Origin: an uncultured Bacteroidales bacterium
GTDB taxonomy: Bacteria > Bacteroidota > Bacteroidia > Bacteroidales > Paludibacteraceae
Reading direction: 5' to 3'
Assembly (NCBI GenBank): GCA_937901225.1
Contig: CALCGX010000011.1
Coordinates: 1 to 26,721, forward strand
DNA length: 26,721 bases
In this document: in pieces, positions 1-8,053 of the stretch
Numbering within the stretch: position 1 is the first letter of the stretch
Layout of the letters: every line of letters starts with the position of its first letter
Made by a program: the position numbers and the translations under genes
Notes under the pieces: model-generated
What the model was told of the DNA's origin: nothing
Database searches by the model: none
What the model saw: the letters and a program-made list of their open reading frames with translations, nothing else

Positions 1-1045
1 CTATGGATTCAATAATGTGGAGTTCCCAGAGAAATTGAATACTAGTCTCAGCTACAGCCAAAAGCCTAATCCTGTAGCAGTGCAAATTCGTATCTCAGAG
101 CAACTGACAGCTCAAGGATTCAACGAGATTCTCAATAACTCGCTCACCAAGATGGGTTACTACGAGGCTTTGGAGACATACACTTTGGCTACCTGTGTGA
201 AGATTATGAACCCACTCAGCCAAGACCTGGGTGTGATGCGTCAGACATTGCTCTTTGGTGGTTTGGAGAGTATCCAACGCAATGCAAACCGTAGGAATGC
301 TGACCTCAAGTTCTACGAGTTTGGCAACTGCTATCACTATGATGCTCAGAAGATTGCTACTCGCCAAGCCAAAGACCCACATTGGGTATATGATCCACTC
401 TATGCCTACAGCGAGGAGCCACACTTGGCATTGTGGTTGACAGGTAACAAGACCGCACAATCATGGGTACAGAAAGAGGAGAAGACCAGCTTCTACACCC
501 TGCATGCATACGTGAACAACGTGCTCCGTCGTCTGGGCGTGAACGTGCAACTCCTAACCTCTGAACCTCTGAACTCTGAACTCTGTTCCGACGGCATGGT
601 AATCAAAGCACCTAACGGCAAGCAGATTGGCTTTATGGGTATAGTCAATGGCAAGTTGCTCAAGGCGTTCGATATTGACAATCCAGTGTATTATGCCGAC
701 TTGGATTGGAACATGCTGCTCAAGCTCAACAAGCAATACAAGCCAGTGATCAACGACCTGCCTAAGTTCCCAGAGGTGAAACGCGACTTTGCGTTGTTGG
801 TGGACAAGTCGGTGAAGTTCGCTGATTTGGCAAAAGCCGCATTGGCAGCCGAGAAGAAGCTCTTGAAGGCAGTCAACCTCTTCGACGTCTATGAAGGCAA
901 GAACCTGGAAGCAGGCAAGAAGAGCTATGCGCTCTCATTCATCTTGCAAGATGCAGAGAACACCCTCAAGGATAAGCAAATCGAGGCTATCATGGCGAAA
1001 CTGCTCAAGACCTTCGAGGAGAAATTCGGAGCAAAATTGCGTTGA
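1..1045 (+). CDS. pheT: Phenylalanine--tRNA ligase beta subunit, 3' part
   Basis: This is the C-terminal part of the beta subunit of phenylalanyl-tRNA synthetase, which with PheS charges tRNA-Phe in the cytoplasm. The frame is open from base 2, so the gene starts outside the window; the GTG at 17 is only an internal Val codon. The first visible residues (YGFNNVEFP) match the end of the B5 domain. The tRNA-synthetase core-like domain follows (QLTAQGFNEILNNSL, NPLSQDLGVMRQTLL, FYEFGNCY). The C-terminal anticodon-binding FDX-ACB domain begins near PKFPEVKRDFALLVD and ends in EKFGAKLR. A stretch of CTCTGAA repeats at about 551-585 encodes a low-complexity segment (LTSEPLNSEL) in frame. The TGA stop overlaps the next ATG by one base. 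The family assignment is secure; only the 5' part is missing. Confidence 0.96.
   Translation, partial: YGFNNVEFPEKLNTSLSYSQKPNPVAVQIRISEQLTAQGFNEILNNSLTKMGYYEALETYTLATCVKIMNPLSQDLGVMRQTLLFGGLESIQRNANRRNADLKFYEFGNCYHYDAQKIATRQAKDPHWVYDPLYAYSEEPHLALWLTGNKTAQSWVQKEEKTSFYTLHAYVNNVLRRLGVNVQLLTSEPLNSELCSDGMVIKAPNGKQIGFMGIVNGKLLKAFDIDNPVYYADLDWNMLLKLNKQYKPVINDLPKFPEVKRDFALLVDKSVKFADLAKAALAAEKKLLKAVNLFDVYEGKNLEAGKKSYALSFILQDAENTLKDKQIEAIMAKLLKTFEEKFGAKLR
551..585 (+). repeat. In-frame CTCTGAA heptamer array inside pheT
   Basis: The unit CTCTGAA occurs at 559, 567 and 574 with a partial fourth copy at 581, preceded by the related CTCCTAA at 551, so the spacing is 8, 8, 7 and 7 bases. It is translated as a Leu/Ser/Glu-rich segment. 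Its unit length matches the 7-bp arrays found between genes in this window. Confidence 0.7.
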
Positions 1046-1158
1046 TGACCTACGAGGAATACATACAAGAACAGCAAACAGCCTTCGCTGAAGAACATTC
1101 GGATGAGCATTGCTTTGTAGAGAATCAAGCCGAAGGCGTGTTTGTACGTGGACATTAG
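1045..1158 (+). CDS. Small protein of 37 residues, unknown function
   Basis: A 38-codon ORF starts at an ATG that shares one base with the pheT stop (TGATG) and ends in a TAG that shares one base with the GTG start of purN (TAGTG). The product begins MTYEEYIQEQQTAF and ends EGVFVRGH; it is acidic with one Cys and no signal peptide or membrane segment. The one-base overlaps on both sides suggest translational coupling from pheT through to purN, which is the main argument that it is translated. I do not recognise a family. It could instead be an untranslated spacer or a decayed remnant of a longer gene; testing for conserved homologues between pheT and purN would decide. Confidence 0.55.
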   Translation: MTYEEYIQEQQTAFAEEHSDEHCFVENQAEGVFVRGH

Positions 1159-1706
1159 TGAAAACGCTTTTTAACATAGCAGTACTGGCTTCGGGCACTG
1201 GCACTACGCTGCAAGCCCTGATAGACAACCAAGCGCTACATGGCTACCATGTGGCGTTGGTCGTTGCTAATCGCCCATGCACAGCCCTCGAACGTGCACA
1301 AACAGCAGCTATCCCTACCCTACAATCCAAAGACTGGGAAGCGATAGACCAAGCACTGACGGAGAACCACGTGCAGCTCATCGTATTGGCAGGATTCTTG
1401 GCCATCCTACCCGAGTGGAAATGGGCACAACGCATCATCAATATCCACCCCTCGCTATTGCCCAAACATGGCGGCAAAGGCATGTATGGCATCCATGTGC
1501 AAGAGGCTGTATTGGCAGCTGGTGATACGGAAGCGGGCTGTACGGTGCATTACGTGAGCGCCGAGGTGGACGGAGGTAATATCATCGCACAAGCCACCGT
1601 AGAGGTACTGCCTGATGATACCCCCGAGACCCTATCACAACGCGTGCAAGCAGAAGAGAAAAAGCTGTTACCACGCATTATTGGAGAATTATCAATCAAT
1701 CTATAA
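1158..1706 (+). CDS. purN: Phosphoribosylglycinamide formyltransferase
   Basis: PurN transfers a formyl group from 10-formyltetrahydrofolate to GAR, the third step of de novo purine synthesis. The N-terminal loop IAVLASGTGTTLQAL binds phosphate, with GTGTT in place of the commoner GNGSN. The catalytic Asn and His lie in INIHPSLLP, and the catalytic Asp in the segment HYVSAEVDGGNIIAQ. The product is 182 residues, a little shorter than the E. coli enzyme. I chose the GTG at 1158 because it gives the usual short lead before the first beta strand and overlaps the preceding stop; the longer in-frame extension to 1110 would add about 16 residues with no family match. Confidence 0.93.
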   Translation: MKTLFNIAVLASGTGTTLQALIDNQALHGYHVALVVANRPCTALERAQTAAIPTLQSKDWEAIDQALTENHVQLIVLAGFLAILPEWKWAQRIINIHPSLLPKHGGKGMYGIHVQEAVLAAGDTEAGCTVHYVSAEVDGGNIIAQATVEVLPDDTPETLSQRVQAEEKKLLPRIIGELSINL

Positions 1707-1716
1707 ACAGAATACT

Positions 1717-2163
1717 ATGCTAACTATCGGAGACAAAATGCCTGCGTTTAGCGTGGCAGACCACAACGGCAATACCGTGACCCATGAGCAACTCTTGGGC
1801 AAAAAGACAGTCATCTATTTCTATCCAAAAGACAGCACCCCAGGTTGCACCGCCGAGGCATGCAATCTGCGCGATAACTACGAGCGTATGTTGGCAGCAG
1901 GTTATCAAGTGTATGGCGTGAGCAAGGATAGCCAGAAGTCGCACCAGAACTTCATTGCGAAATACGAGTTGCCATTCCCATTGCTCTCCGACCCAAGTAC
2001 CGAGATGCTGCAAGCCTTCGGCGCATGGGGCGAGAAGAAGATGTGCGGCAAGACCTGTGTGGGCACCCTGCGCAAGACCTTCGTCTTTGACGAGCAAGGC
2101 ATATTGGTGCAACCGATTGAGAAAGTAGATACTAAAAATCATGCAGAGCAGATTTTGGGTTAA
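1717..2163 (+). CDS. bcp: Thioredoxin-dependent thiol peroxidase, Bcp/PrxQ type
   Basis: This 148-residue peroxiredoxin reduces hydroperoxides with electrons from thioredoxin. The motif DSTPGCTAEACNLRD carries the peroxidatic Cys44 and, five residues on, the resolving Cys49 typical of the atypical 2-Cys PrxQ/Bcp group. FPLLSDPS and the C-terminal RKTFVFDEQG match the family. The ATG at 1717 lies 10 bases after the purN stop and gives the usual Bcp N-terminus (MLTIGDKMPAF); the open frame upstream overlaps purN and is not used. The close spacing suggests co-transcription with purN. Confidence 0.93.
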   Translation: MLTIGDKMPAFSVADHNGNTVTHEQLLGKKTVIYFYPKDSTPGCTAEACNLRDNYERMLAAGYQVYGVSKDSQKSHQNFIAKYELPFPLLSDPSTEMLQAFGAWGEKKMCGKTCVGTLRKTFVFDEQGILVQPIEKVDTKNHAEQILG

Positions 2164-2164
2164 C

Positions 2165-2192
2165 GTTTAAGGTTTAAAGATTAAAGGCAAGA
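2165..2192 (+). repeat. Four-unit 7-bp array before nadC
   Basis: Four heptamers fill the spacer from two bases after the bcp stop to three bases before the nadC ATG. GTTTAAG at 2165 is followed by GTTTAAA, then GATTAAA at 2179, then GGCAAGA at 2186. Almost the same array, with units two and three swapped, precedes gcvT. Confidence 0.8.
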
Positions 2193-2195
2193 ATT

Positions 2196-3062
2196 ATGGA
2201 TACAAAAGAATTGCAAAAACTGATTGCCATCTGGTTTGAGGAAGATATCCGCGATGGCGACCATACATCGTTGAGTTGCATCCCAGAGACCGAGATGGGT
2301 TGCCAACAACTGATTGTGAAAGAAGAAGGTATCATCGCAGGTATCGAAGTGGCGAAACAAATCATCGCGTATTTTGACCCTGAATGCCGCATGGAGCAAC
2401 TCATCGAAGACGGTACCCATGTGAAGCCAGGCGATATTGCCTTTCGCGTATATGGCAAAGAGCTCAGCCTCTTGCAGATCGAGCGCACCATGCTCAACGT
2501 GATGCAACGCATGTCGGGTGTAGCTACCACAGCACACAAATACCAAAGTCTGATCGAAGGCACTGGTTGCCACGTATTGGATACCCGCAAGACCACCCCT
2601 GGTTTGCGTTACTTGGAGAAAGAGGCAGTGCTCATTGGTGGCGGTATGAACCACCGTATTGGACTATTCGACATGATATTGCTCAAAGATAACCACGTAG
2701 ATTTCTCGGGCGGTATCACCGCAGCGCTCACACGCGCAAAGAACTATTGCGAAGAGAAAGGCAAAGCCCTCCGCATAGAGATCGAGACCCGCAACGAGGA
2801 CGAGATTCGCGAGGCATTGGCAACCAATATCCCAGACCGTATCATGCTGGACAACTTCTCACCAGAGCGCACCAAAGGTGCTGTGGAGATTATCCGCACA
2901 TGGGAGAAGGAGCATGGCAAACATATTGAGATCGAGTCAAGCGGCGGTATCACCATTGACACCATCCGCAGCTATGCCGAGACAGGCGTGGACTTTGTGA
3001 GCGTGGGAGCACTGACCCACTCAATCAAGAGTCTGGACATGTCGTTTAAGGCGGTGAAGTGA
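2196..3062 (+). CDS. nadC: Nicotinate-nucleotide diphosphorylase (quinolinate phosphoribosyltransferase)
   Basis: NadC converts quinolinate and PRPP to nicotinate mononucleotide in NAD synthesis. The 288-residue length is normal. Family blocks appear in order: GDHTSLSCIPE, IIAGIEVAKQII, MLNVMQRMSGVAT, LDTRKTTPGLRYLEK, IGGGMNHRIGLFDMILLKDNH, IEIETRNEDE, IMLDNFSPE and IESSGGITIDTI. The Arg and Lys residues of DTRKTTPG and the RIGLFD segment form the active site in known structures. The start is directly behind the heptamer array. No nadA or nadB lies in the window, so it is apparently carried in a mixed housekeeping string. Confidence 0.96.
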   Translation: MDTKELQKLIAIWFEEDIRDGDHTSLSCIPETEMGCQQLIVKEEGIIAGIEVAKQIIAYFDPECRMEQLIEDGTHVKPGDIAFRVYGKELSLLQIERTMLNVMQRMSGVATTAHKYQSLIEGTGCHVLDTRKTTPGLRYLEKEAVLIGGGMNHRIGLFDMILLKDNHVDFSGGITAALTRAKNYCEEKGKALRIEIETRNEDEIREALATNIPDRIMLDNFSPERTKGAVEIIRTWEKEHGKHIEIESSGGITIDTIRSYAETGVDFVSVGALTHSIKSLDMSFKAVK

Positions 3063-3083
3063 GTTTAGTGTTTAGTGTTTAGA
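3063..3083 (+). repeat. 7-bp array between nadC and the aminopeptidase gene
   Basis: Two GTTTAGT units at 3063 and 3070 are followed by GTTTAGA at 3077, beginning directly after the nadC stop. Four bases separate the last unit from the next ATG at 3088. The same unit builds the array at 6823-6878. Confidence 0.8.
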
Positions 3084-3087
3084 GAAA

Positions 3088-4896
3088 ATGATTCAAAAGA
3101 GATTGGCTGCGCTACGAGCGCTGATGAAAGAGCATGGCATATGGGCATGTATCGTACCTGGTACCGACCCACACGCCAGCGAATATATGGCAGAGCACTG
3201 GACCGAGATGTCGTGGATCACTGGTTTCCTTGGCGAGACTGGTACTGCGGTCATCACCTTGGAGCGAGCACTGCTCTGGACCGATAGCCGCTACTATCTG
3301 CAAGCAGAAGCCGAGTTGCAAGGCACTACGGTGGAGCTGATGCGCGAGAGCGATATTGACTGCCCAAGCATACCAGAGTGGCTGTGTAAACAGTTTACAG
3401 TTGACAGTTTACAGTTGACACAAGTGGCTGTCAATCCTGAAATGTACAGCGTGAATGGCTATCGCGAACTGAAAGCCACATTGGAAGAAGGCGGATTGGG
3501 ATTGGTATCCATCGACCTCATCTCACCATTGTGGACCGAAGGTCGCCCTGCTATACCTACATCACTGCTCTATGAATACGAGGAGCAATACACGGGCGAG
3601 AGCGTGGCGAGTAAGTTGGCACGTGTGCGTCAAGCCCTGAGCGAGAAGCATTGCGATGCGTTGGTAGTATCTGCATTGGACGAGATTGGTTGGCTGCTGA
3701 ATATCCGTGGCAAGGATGTGGATTATACGCCATGTTTGATTAGTTATGTGGTGGTAGAGATGGATAAATGCACCATCTTCGTAGCACCTAACAAACTGGA
3801 CGATGCTGCACGCGCATACCTCCAACGCATTGATGTATGCGTACAGGATTATGAGCAAGTATTTGATTATCTGAAAGCTATCAACGCCTCGGCAGTCATG
3901 TATGACGGCAACAAGGTGAACGAAGCCCTCTTCGAGAGTATCAACAGCCAACTATCAACTGTCAACTGTTCTCCAAGCCCAGTGCTGAAGATGCAGAGTG
4001 TGAAGAACGAGACCGAACTCCAAGGCGAGCGCATTGCTATGCACAAAGATGCAGTGGCATTGACCCGCTTCCTCTCTTGGCTGGAGAACGAAGCGCTGAA
4101 GACTCCTCAAACAGAGATTACCTTGGCAGAGCAACTTGGTAAGTTCCGTGCTATGGGCGAGAACTACACCGATGACAGCTTCTGCACCATCGCTGGCTGG
4201 AAAGGCAACGGTGCTATCGTACACTATCATGCTACGCCAGAAGCATGTGCCACCATCGAGGGCGAAGGCGTATTGCTATTGGATTCAGGCGGACAGTACC
4301 TCGACGGCACCACCGACATCACCCGCACCATTTGGGTGGGCAATCCAGCCAATATACCTGCGGCTGTGAAACGCGATTATACCCTCGTATTGAAAGGACA
4401 TATCGCTTTGGCACGTGCACGTTTTCCAAAGGGCACACGCGGCAACCAGTTGGATGTATTGGCACGCCAATTCCTCTGGGCAGAAGGCATGACCTATGGT
4501 CACGGTACAGGTCACGGCGTGGGTCACTTCATGGGCTGCCACGAGGGACCACAAAACATCCGCACGGATAACAACCCTAACCCATTGCAAGTGGGCAATA
4601 TCTGCTCGGATGAGCCAGGTATCTATCGCGCCAATGAGTATGGTATTCGTATTGAGAACCTGATTGCTGTGCGCGAGAGCAACCAATTGGGTGCACATGC
4701 TACGGGGGAAACATTCTATGAGTTTGAGACCCTGACCTTGTGCCCATACGACACCCATATGATGGATCTCAGCCGCATGACCGCAGAGGAAATCCAATGG
4801 GTCAACGACTACCACGCATGGGTATATGCCGAAGTAGCGCCACTGCTCAATGCAGAGGAAGCGGCATGGTTGAACGAGAAATGTAAGGCAATATAA
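3088..4896 (+). CDS. pepP: Xaa-Pro aminopeptidase (aminopeptidase P, M24B)
   Basis: This 602-residue dinuclear-metal peptidase removes an N-terminal residue preceding proline. The length and layout (two creatinase-like N-terminal domains, M24 catalytic domain, C-terminal M24 extension) fit the three-domain aminopeptidase P1 form rather than the shorter E. coli type. The metal ligands are all present: Asp399 and Asp410 in DSGGQYLDGTTDITRT, His476 in HGTGHGVG, Glu509 in SDEPGIYR and Glu523 in GIRIENL. Two arrays of one heptamer lie in the N-terminal half in opposite orientations (codons about 102-111 and 285-294), yet the frame stays open. The cytoplasmic location is inferred from the lack of a signal peptide. 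Symbol pepP is by function; the architecture is closer to eukaryotic APP1. Confidence 0.95.
   Translation: MIQKRLAALRALMKEHGIWACIVPGTDPHASEYMAEHWTEMSWITGFLGETGTAVITLERALLWTDSRYYLQAEAELQGTTVELMRESDIDCPSIPEWLCKQFTVDSLQLTQVAVNPEMYSVNGYRELKATLEEGGLGLVSIDLISPLWTEGRPAIPTSLLYEYEEQYTGESVASKLARVRQALSEKHCDALVVSALDEIGWLLNIRGKDVDYTPCLISYVVVEMDKCTIFVAPNKLDDAARAYLQRIDVCVQDYEQVFDYLKAINASAVMYDGNKVNEALFESINSQLSTVNCSPSPVLKMQSVKNETELQGERIAMHKDAVALTRFLSWLENEALKTPQTEITLAEQLGKFRAMGENYTDDSFCTIAGWKGNGAIVHYHATPEACATIEGEGVLLLDSGGQYLDGTTDITRTIWVGNPANIPAAVKRDYTLVLKGHIALARARFPKGTRGNQLDVLARQFLWAEGMTYGHGTGHGVGHFMGCHEGPQNIRTDNNPNPLQVGNICSDEPGIYRANEYGIRIENLIAVRESNQLGAHATGETFYEFETLTLCPYDTHMMDLSRMTAEEIQWVNDYHAWVYAEVAPLLNAEEAAWLNEKCKAI
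3391..3418 (+). repeat. Heptamer array CAGTTTA/CAGTTGA inside the aminopeptidase ORF
   Basis: Four heptamers alternate: CAGTTTA at 3391 and 3405, CAGTTGA at 3398 and 3412. They are translated in frame as KQFTVDSLQLT. The 28-bp length equals that of the intergenic arrays. Confidence 0.85.
3942..3969 (-). repeat. Second, inverted copy of the same heptamer array in the aminopeptidase ORF
   Basis: CAACAGC at 3942, CAACTAT at 3949 and CAACTGT at 3956 and 3963 make four units, 28 bp. On the minus strand the unit is ACAGTTG, a rotation of the CAGTTGA unit at 3391-3418, so this is the same repeat in the opposite orientation. It is translated as INSQLSTVNC. Confidence 0.85.
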
Positions 4897-4923
4897 TCAC
4901 TTCATATAAATTAAAAGCAAGTA

Positions 4924-6822
4924 ATGAAGAAAACAACAATCATTGATTTCGTAGAGAAATATACGCATGAGTATAGTGAATTGACCTTCCTCCGCGAAAA
5001 GGTGGATGGTGTGTGGACCGAAACCAGTTTCCGTGAGACACGTGAGGAGGCTCATCGCATCGGTGCAGGTCTGATACAATTGGGATTGAAGAAAGGCGAC
5101 AAGGTGTCCCTACTCTCTCAAGGTAGAAATCTGTGGATTACCAGCGAGTTGGGTATCTTGTACGCAGGCGGCGTGAATGTGCCACTGAGCATCAAACTCA
5201 CCGAGAGCACCGACCTGTTGTTCCGTATTCAGCACTCCGACTCACGCTATGTGATTGTGAGCGAGCAACAACTGGGCAAGATCCGTAGTATCATTGCCGA
5301 TTGCCCTAAAGTGGAGAAGATCATCGTACTCGACCCAATAGCCGATTACCGCGAGAACGAGATGCCTATCAGCGAAGTGATTGCGATGGGTGAGGCGTAC
5401 TTGAAGGAGCACAGCGAGGAATTTAAGGCGGTATATGAGTCGGTACAACCTGACGATTACGCCAATATCAGCTATACCTCAGGTACGACGGCTGACCCTA
5501 AGGGTATCCTATTGACCCACCGCAACTATACGGCGAATGTGGAGCAAGGTAGTAGCGTGATCTCATGCGACAAAGGCGATGTGATGCTCATCATCTTGCC
5601 TCTTGACCACTGCTTTGCACACGTGGCAGGATTCTATACGATGATGTATTATGGCGGCAGTATCGCCACAGTGCCAGTGGGCAAAACAGCTATTGCTACG
5701 CTGAAGAATATCCCTATCGCTATCAAGGAAGTGAAACCAATGTTGATGTTATCCGTACCTGCGTTGGCTCGCAACTTCCGTAAGAATATTGAGACTGGAG
5801 TTAAAGCGAAGGGGGCTTTTGTTGAGCGTTTGTACGAGTTCGCACTCCAAAACGCCATTAAATATAATAAGGAGTACTGGAATCGCGGTGGTTGGCAAGC
5901 ATGGCGTTGGCCATTGGTGAAGCTGTTTGACAAGATCATTTTCAAGGCAGTACGCGAAGGAATGGGCGGTAGATTGAAATTCTTTGTGGGTGGCGGTGCA
6001 CTGTTGGATATCGAATTGCAACGCTATTTCTGTGCAGTAGGTATGCCAATGTTCCAAGGTTATGGACTGAGCGAGGCAACACCAATCATCTGCGCCAACT
6101 CTATGGGACACGCTATCTTCGGTTCGAGTGGTAGAATCGTTTCTCCACTAGACCTCAAGATCTGCGACGAAGATGGCAATGAGGTGCCTCATGGTCAGAA
6201 AGGCGAGATTGTTATCAAAGGCGAGAACGTGATGGCGGGTTATTGGAAGAACCCCGAATCAACAGCCAAGACCATAGTAGATGGTTGGTTACACACGGGC
6301 GACATGGGTTATGTCACCGACAAGCACCCTGGTTACTTGTGGGTAGTAGGACGATTCAAGTCATTGCTTATCAGTGCCGATGGCGAGAAATACAGCCCAG
6401 AGGGATTTGAAGATAGTCTGACCGATGGTAGCAAGTATATCGAGCAAGTCATCCTGCACAACAACCAAGACCCTTACACCATGGTGCTCATCGTGCCTAA
6501 CAAAGATGCGCTCAAGGAGTATGTGAAAGCACAAGGCATGGACGCAACAACCGAACAAGGCAAGAAAGCTATGCTTCAGAAGATACAAGACGAGGTGAAC
6601 GAGTACCGCAATGGCAAATTCGCTGGCATGTTCCCTGAGCAATGGCTGCCAAAGGCAATAGCCGTATTGCCAGAGGCATTCACCGAGCAAAACCATATGG
6701 TGAACTCTACGATGAAGATTGTACGTGGCAAAGTGGAGGAATACTACGCCGACCGTATCGAGTACGCCTACACGGCTGAGGGTAAGGAGTTGATGAACGA
6801 GAAGAATATGGCTTCGCTATAG
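4924..6822 (+). CDS. Long-chain acyl-CoA synthetase (AMP-binding)
   Basis: This 632-residue ANL-superfamily enzyme activates a fatty acid through an acyl-adenylate and transfers it to CoA. The P-loop motif YTSGTTADPKGILLTHRN, the GYGLSEATP motif and the hinge region LWVVGRFKSLLISADGEKYSPE, which contains the conserved Asp/Arg/Lys elements of the family, are all visible. The overall form is close to FadD15-like bacterial ligases; the chain length of its substrate cannot be read from sequence. A 27-base spacer ending AAAAGCAAGTA precedes the ATG and resembles the end of the nadC and gcvT pre-start arrays. The last codons (GCTTCGCTA) are repeated within the downstream array. Confidence 0.92.
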   Translation: MKKTTIIDFVEKYTHEYSELTFLREKVDGVWTETSFRETREEAHRIGAGLIQLGLKKGDKVSLLSQGRNLWITSELGILYAGGVNVPLSIKLTESTDLLFRIQHSDSRYVIVSEQQLGKIRSIIADCPKVEKIIVLDPIADYRENEMPISEVIAMGEAYLKEHSEEFKAVYESVQPDDYANISYTSGTTADPKGILLTHRNYTANVEQGSSVISCDKGDVMLIILPLDHCFAHVAGFYTMMYYGGSIATVPVGKTAIATLKNIPIAIKEVKPMLMLSVPALARNFRKNIETGVKAKGAFVERLYEFALQNAIKYNKEYWNRGGWQAWRWPLVKLFDKIIFKAVREGMGGRLKFFVGGGALLDIELQRYFCAVGMPMFQGYGLSEATPIICANSMGHAIFGSSGRIVSPLDLKICDEDGNEVPHGQKGEIVIKGENVMAGYWKNPESTAKTIVDGWLHTGDMGYVTDKHPGYLWVVGRFKSLLISADGEKYSPEGFEDSLTDGSKYIEQVILHNNQDPYTMVLIVPNKDALKEYVKAQGMDATTEQGKKAMLQKIQDEVNEYRNGKFAGMFPEQWLPKAIAVLPEAFTEQNHMVNSTMKIVRGKVEEYYADRIEYAYTAEGKELMNEKNMASL

Positions 6823-6878
6823 GTTAGTGTTTAGTGTTTAGTGTTTAGTGAACGCTTCGCTACTGTTTAGTGTTTAGA
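6823..6878 (+). repeat. GTTTAGT heptamer array with an internal copy of the upstream gene end
   Basis: A short GTTAGT at 6823 and GTTTAGT at 6829, 6836 and 6843 begin immediately after the acyl-CoA synthetase stop. After a 15-base interruption come GTTTAGT at 6865 and GTTTAGA at 6872, ending two bases before the next ATG. The interruption contains GCTTCGCTA, which also forms the last sense codons of the upstream gene, so gene end plus array seems to have been duplicated. Confidence 0.85.
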
Positions 6879-6880
6879 GC

Positions 6881-8047
6881 ATGTTGTTGATATTTATCAT
6901 AGTATCGATTGTGGCGGTTCTCCTGTCGAGGGGAATGACGTTTCGTGAACGCATCACGGAGTTTAGCAAAGGTGCTGGTCAAAAGGACTTGCTGCTGATG
7001 GTGTGGATATTCGTATTGGCAGGTGCTTTTGCGGCTTCTGCTAAGGCGATGGGCGCAGTGGATGCAACGGTGAACCTGACCTTGCAACTGCTCCCGACGA
7101 ACTTCCTATTGGCAGGATTGTTTATCTCGGCGTGCGTGGTGTCGCTATGTATGGGTACCAGCGTAGGCACCATCGTAGCATTCATGCCTATTGCCGCCTC
7201 GTTAGCTGATAAGACCGAGATGTCGCTACCCCTGATGGCTGCAGCTATTGTGGGTGGTGCATTTTTTGGTGATAACCTCAGTTTCATATCCGATACCACC
7301 ATCGTAGCCACGCAGTCGCAGGGGTGCAAACAGAGCGATAAGTTTAGATATAACTTCTTCCTCGTATTGCCCGTAGCCATTTTGGTATGTATCATCTACC
7401 TGCTGATGGGTAGTGGTGCGGACGAAGTGACGGCAGGCAACGTGATGTGGTGGAAGATTATTCCTTACGCAGCCGTGCTGGTAAGTGCTGCGATGGGTAT
7501 GAATGTGATGTTGGTATTGCTGATGGGCAATGTGCTGACAGGTATTGTGGGTATAGCCGATGGAAGTTACACGTTTATGGAATGGACAGCTAGTCTGACC
7601 GCAGGAATCATGGGTATGAGCGAATTGATACTGATTTCCATGATGGCAGGCGGTATCTTTGGGCTTATCACCAAACAAGGCGTGATGGAACGTTTTATGC
7701 GATTGGTATCCATCAAGATACATACTCAGCGCGGTGCAGAGCTGAGTATCTGTCTGTTGGTTGGCGTAGTGAATGCACTGACTGCCAATAACACGGTAGC
7801 CATACTGAGTGTAGGCGATATAGCCAAACAAATCGCTACGCGTTTTGGCATTGACCCTCGCCGTAGTGCTTCGCTGTTGGACACCACATCATGCGCAGTA
7901 CAAGGATTGCTGCCCTATGGTGCACAACTGCTGATGGCAAGTTCGCTGGCGGGTATATCGGCATTGAGTATCATTCCATACCTGTATTATCCGATGCTGA
8001 TAGGACTTATCACGCTGCTCAGTATCATCGTATTAGGTAGGAAGTGA
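6881..8047 (+). CDS. Na+/H+ antiporter, NhaC family, short N-terminus
   Basis: This 388-residue polytopic inner-membrane protein belongs to the NhaC-type sodium/proton antiporters. The motifs GTSVGTIVAFMPIAA, GGAFFGDNLSFISDTTIVATQSQGC and ANNTVAILSVGDIA are characteristic, and most of the remaining sequence is hydrophobic helices. The ATG at 6881 follows the heptamer array and an in-frame TAG (6875-6877), so no longer N-terminus exists. As I remember Bacteroides homologues, they carry roughly 30 more residues with one extra membrane segment before the part aligned here, so this copy may be N-terminally shortened. The 3' end is followed by an 11-bp-periodic tract and not by a clear terminator. 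Ion specificity is inferred from family only. Confidence 0.85.
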   Translation: MLLIFIIVSIVAVLLSRGMTFRERITEFSKGAGQKDLLLMVWIFVLAGAFAASAKAMGAVDATVNLTLQLLPTNFLLAGLFISACVVSLCMGTSVGTIVAFMPIAASLADKTEMSLPLMAAAIVGGAFFGDNLSFISDTTIVATQSQGCKQSDKFRYNFFLVLPVAILVCIIYLLMGSGADEVTAGNVMWWKIIPYAAVLVSAAMGMNVMLVLLMGNVLTGIVGIADGSYTFMEWTASLTAGIMGMSELILISMMAGGIFGLITKQGVMERFMRLVSIKIHTQRGAELSICLLVGVVNALTANNTVAILSVGDIAKQIATRFGIDPRRSASLLDTTSCAVQGLLPYGAQLLMASSLAGISALSIIPYLYYPMLIGLITLLSIIVLGRK

Positions 8048-8053
8048 TATTGT

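Noticed and set aside
1110..1157. Extended N-terminus of purN
   Set aside because: The extra residues are outside the family and the GTG at 1158 is coupled to the upstream stop.
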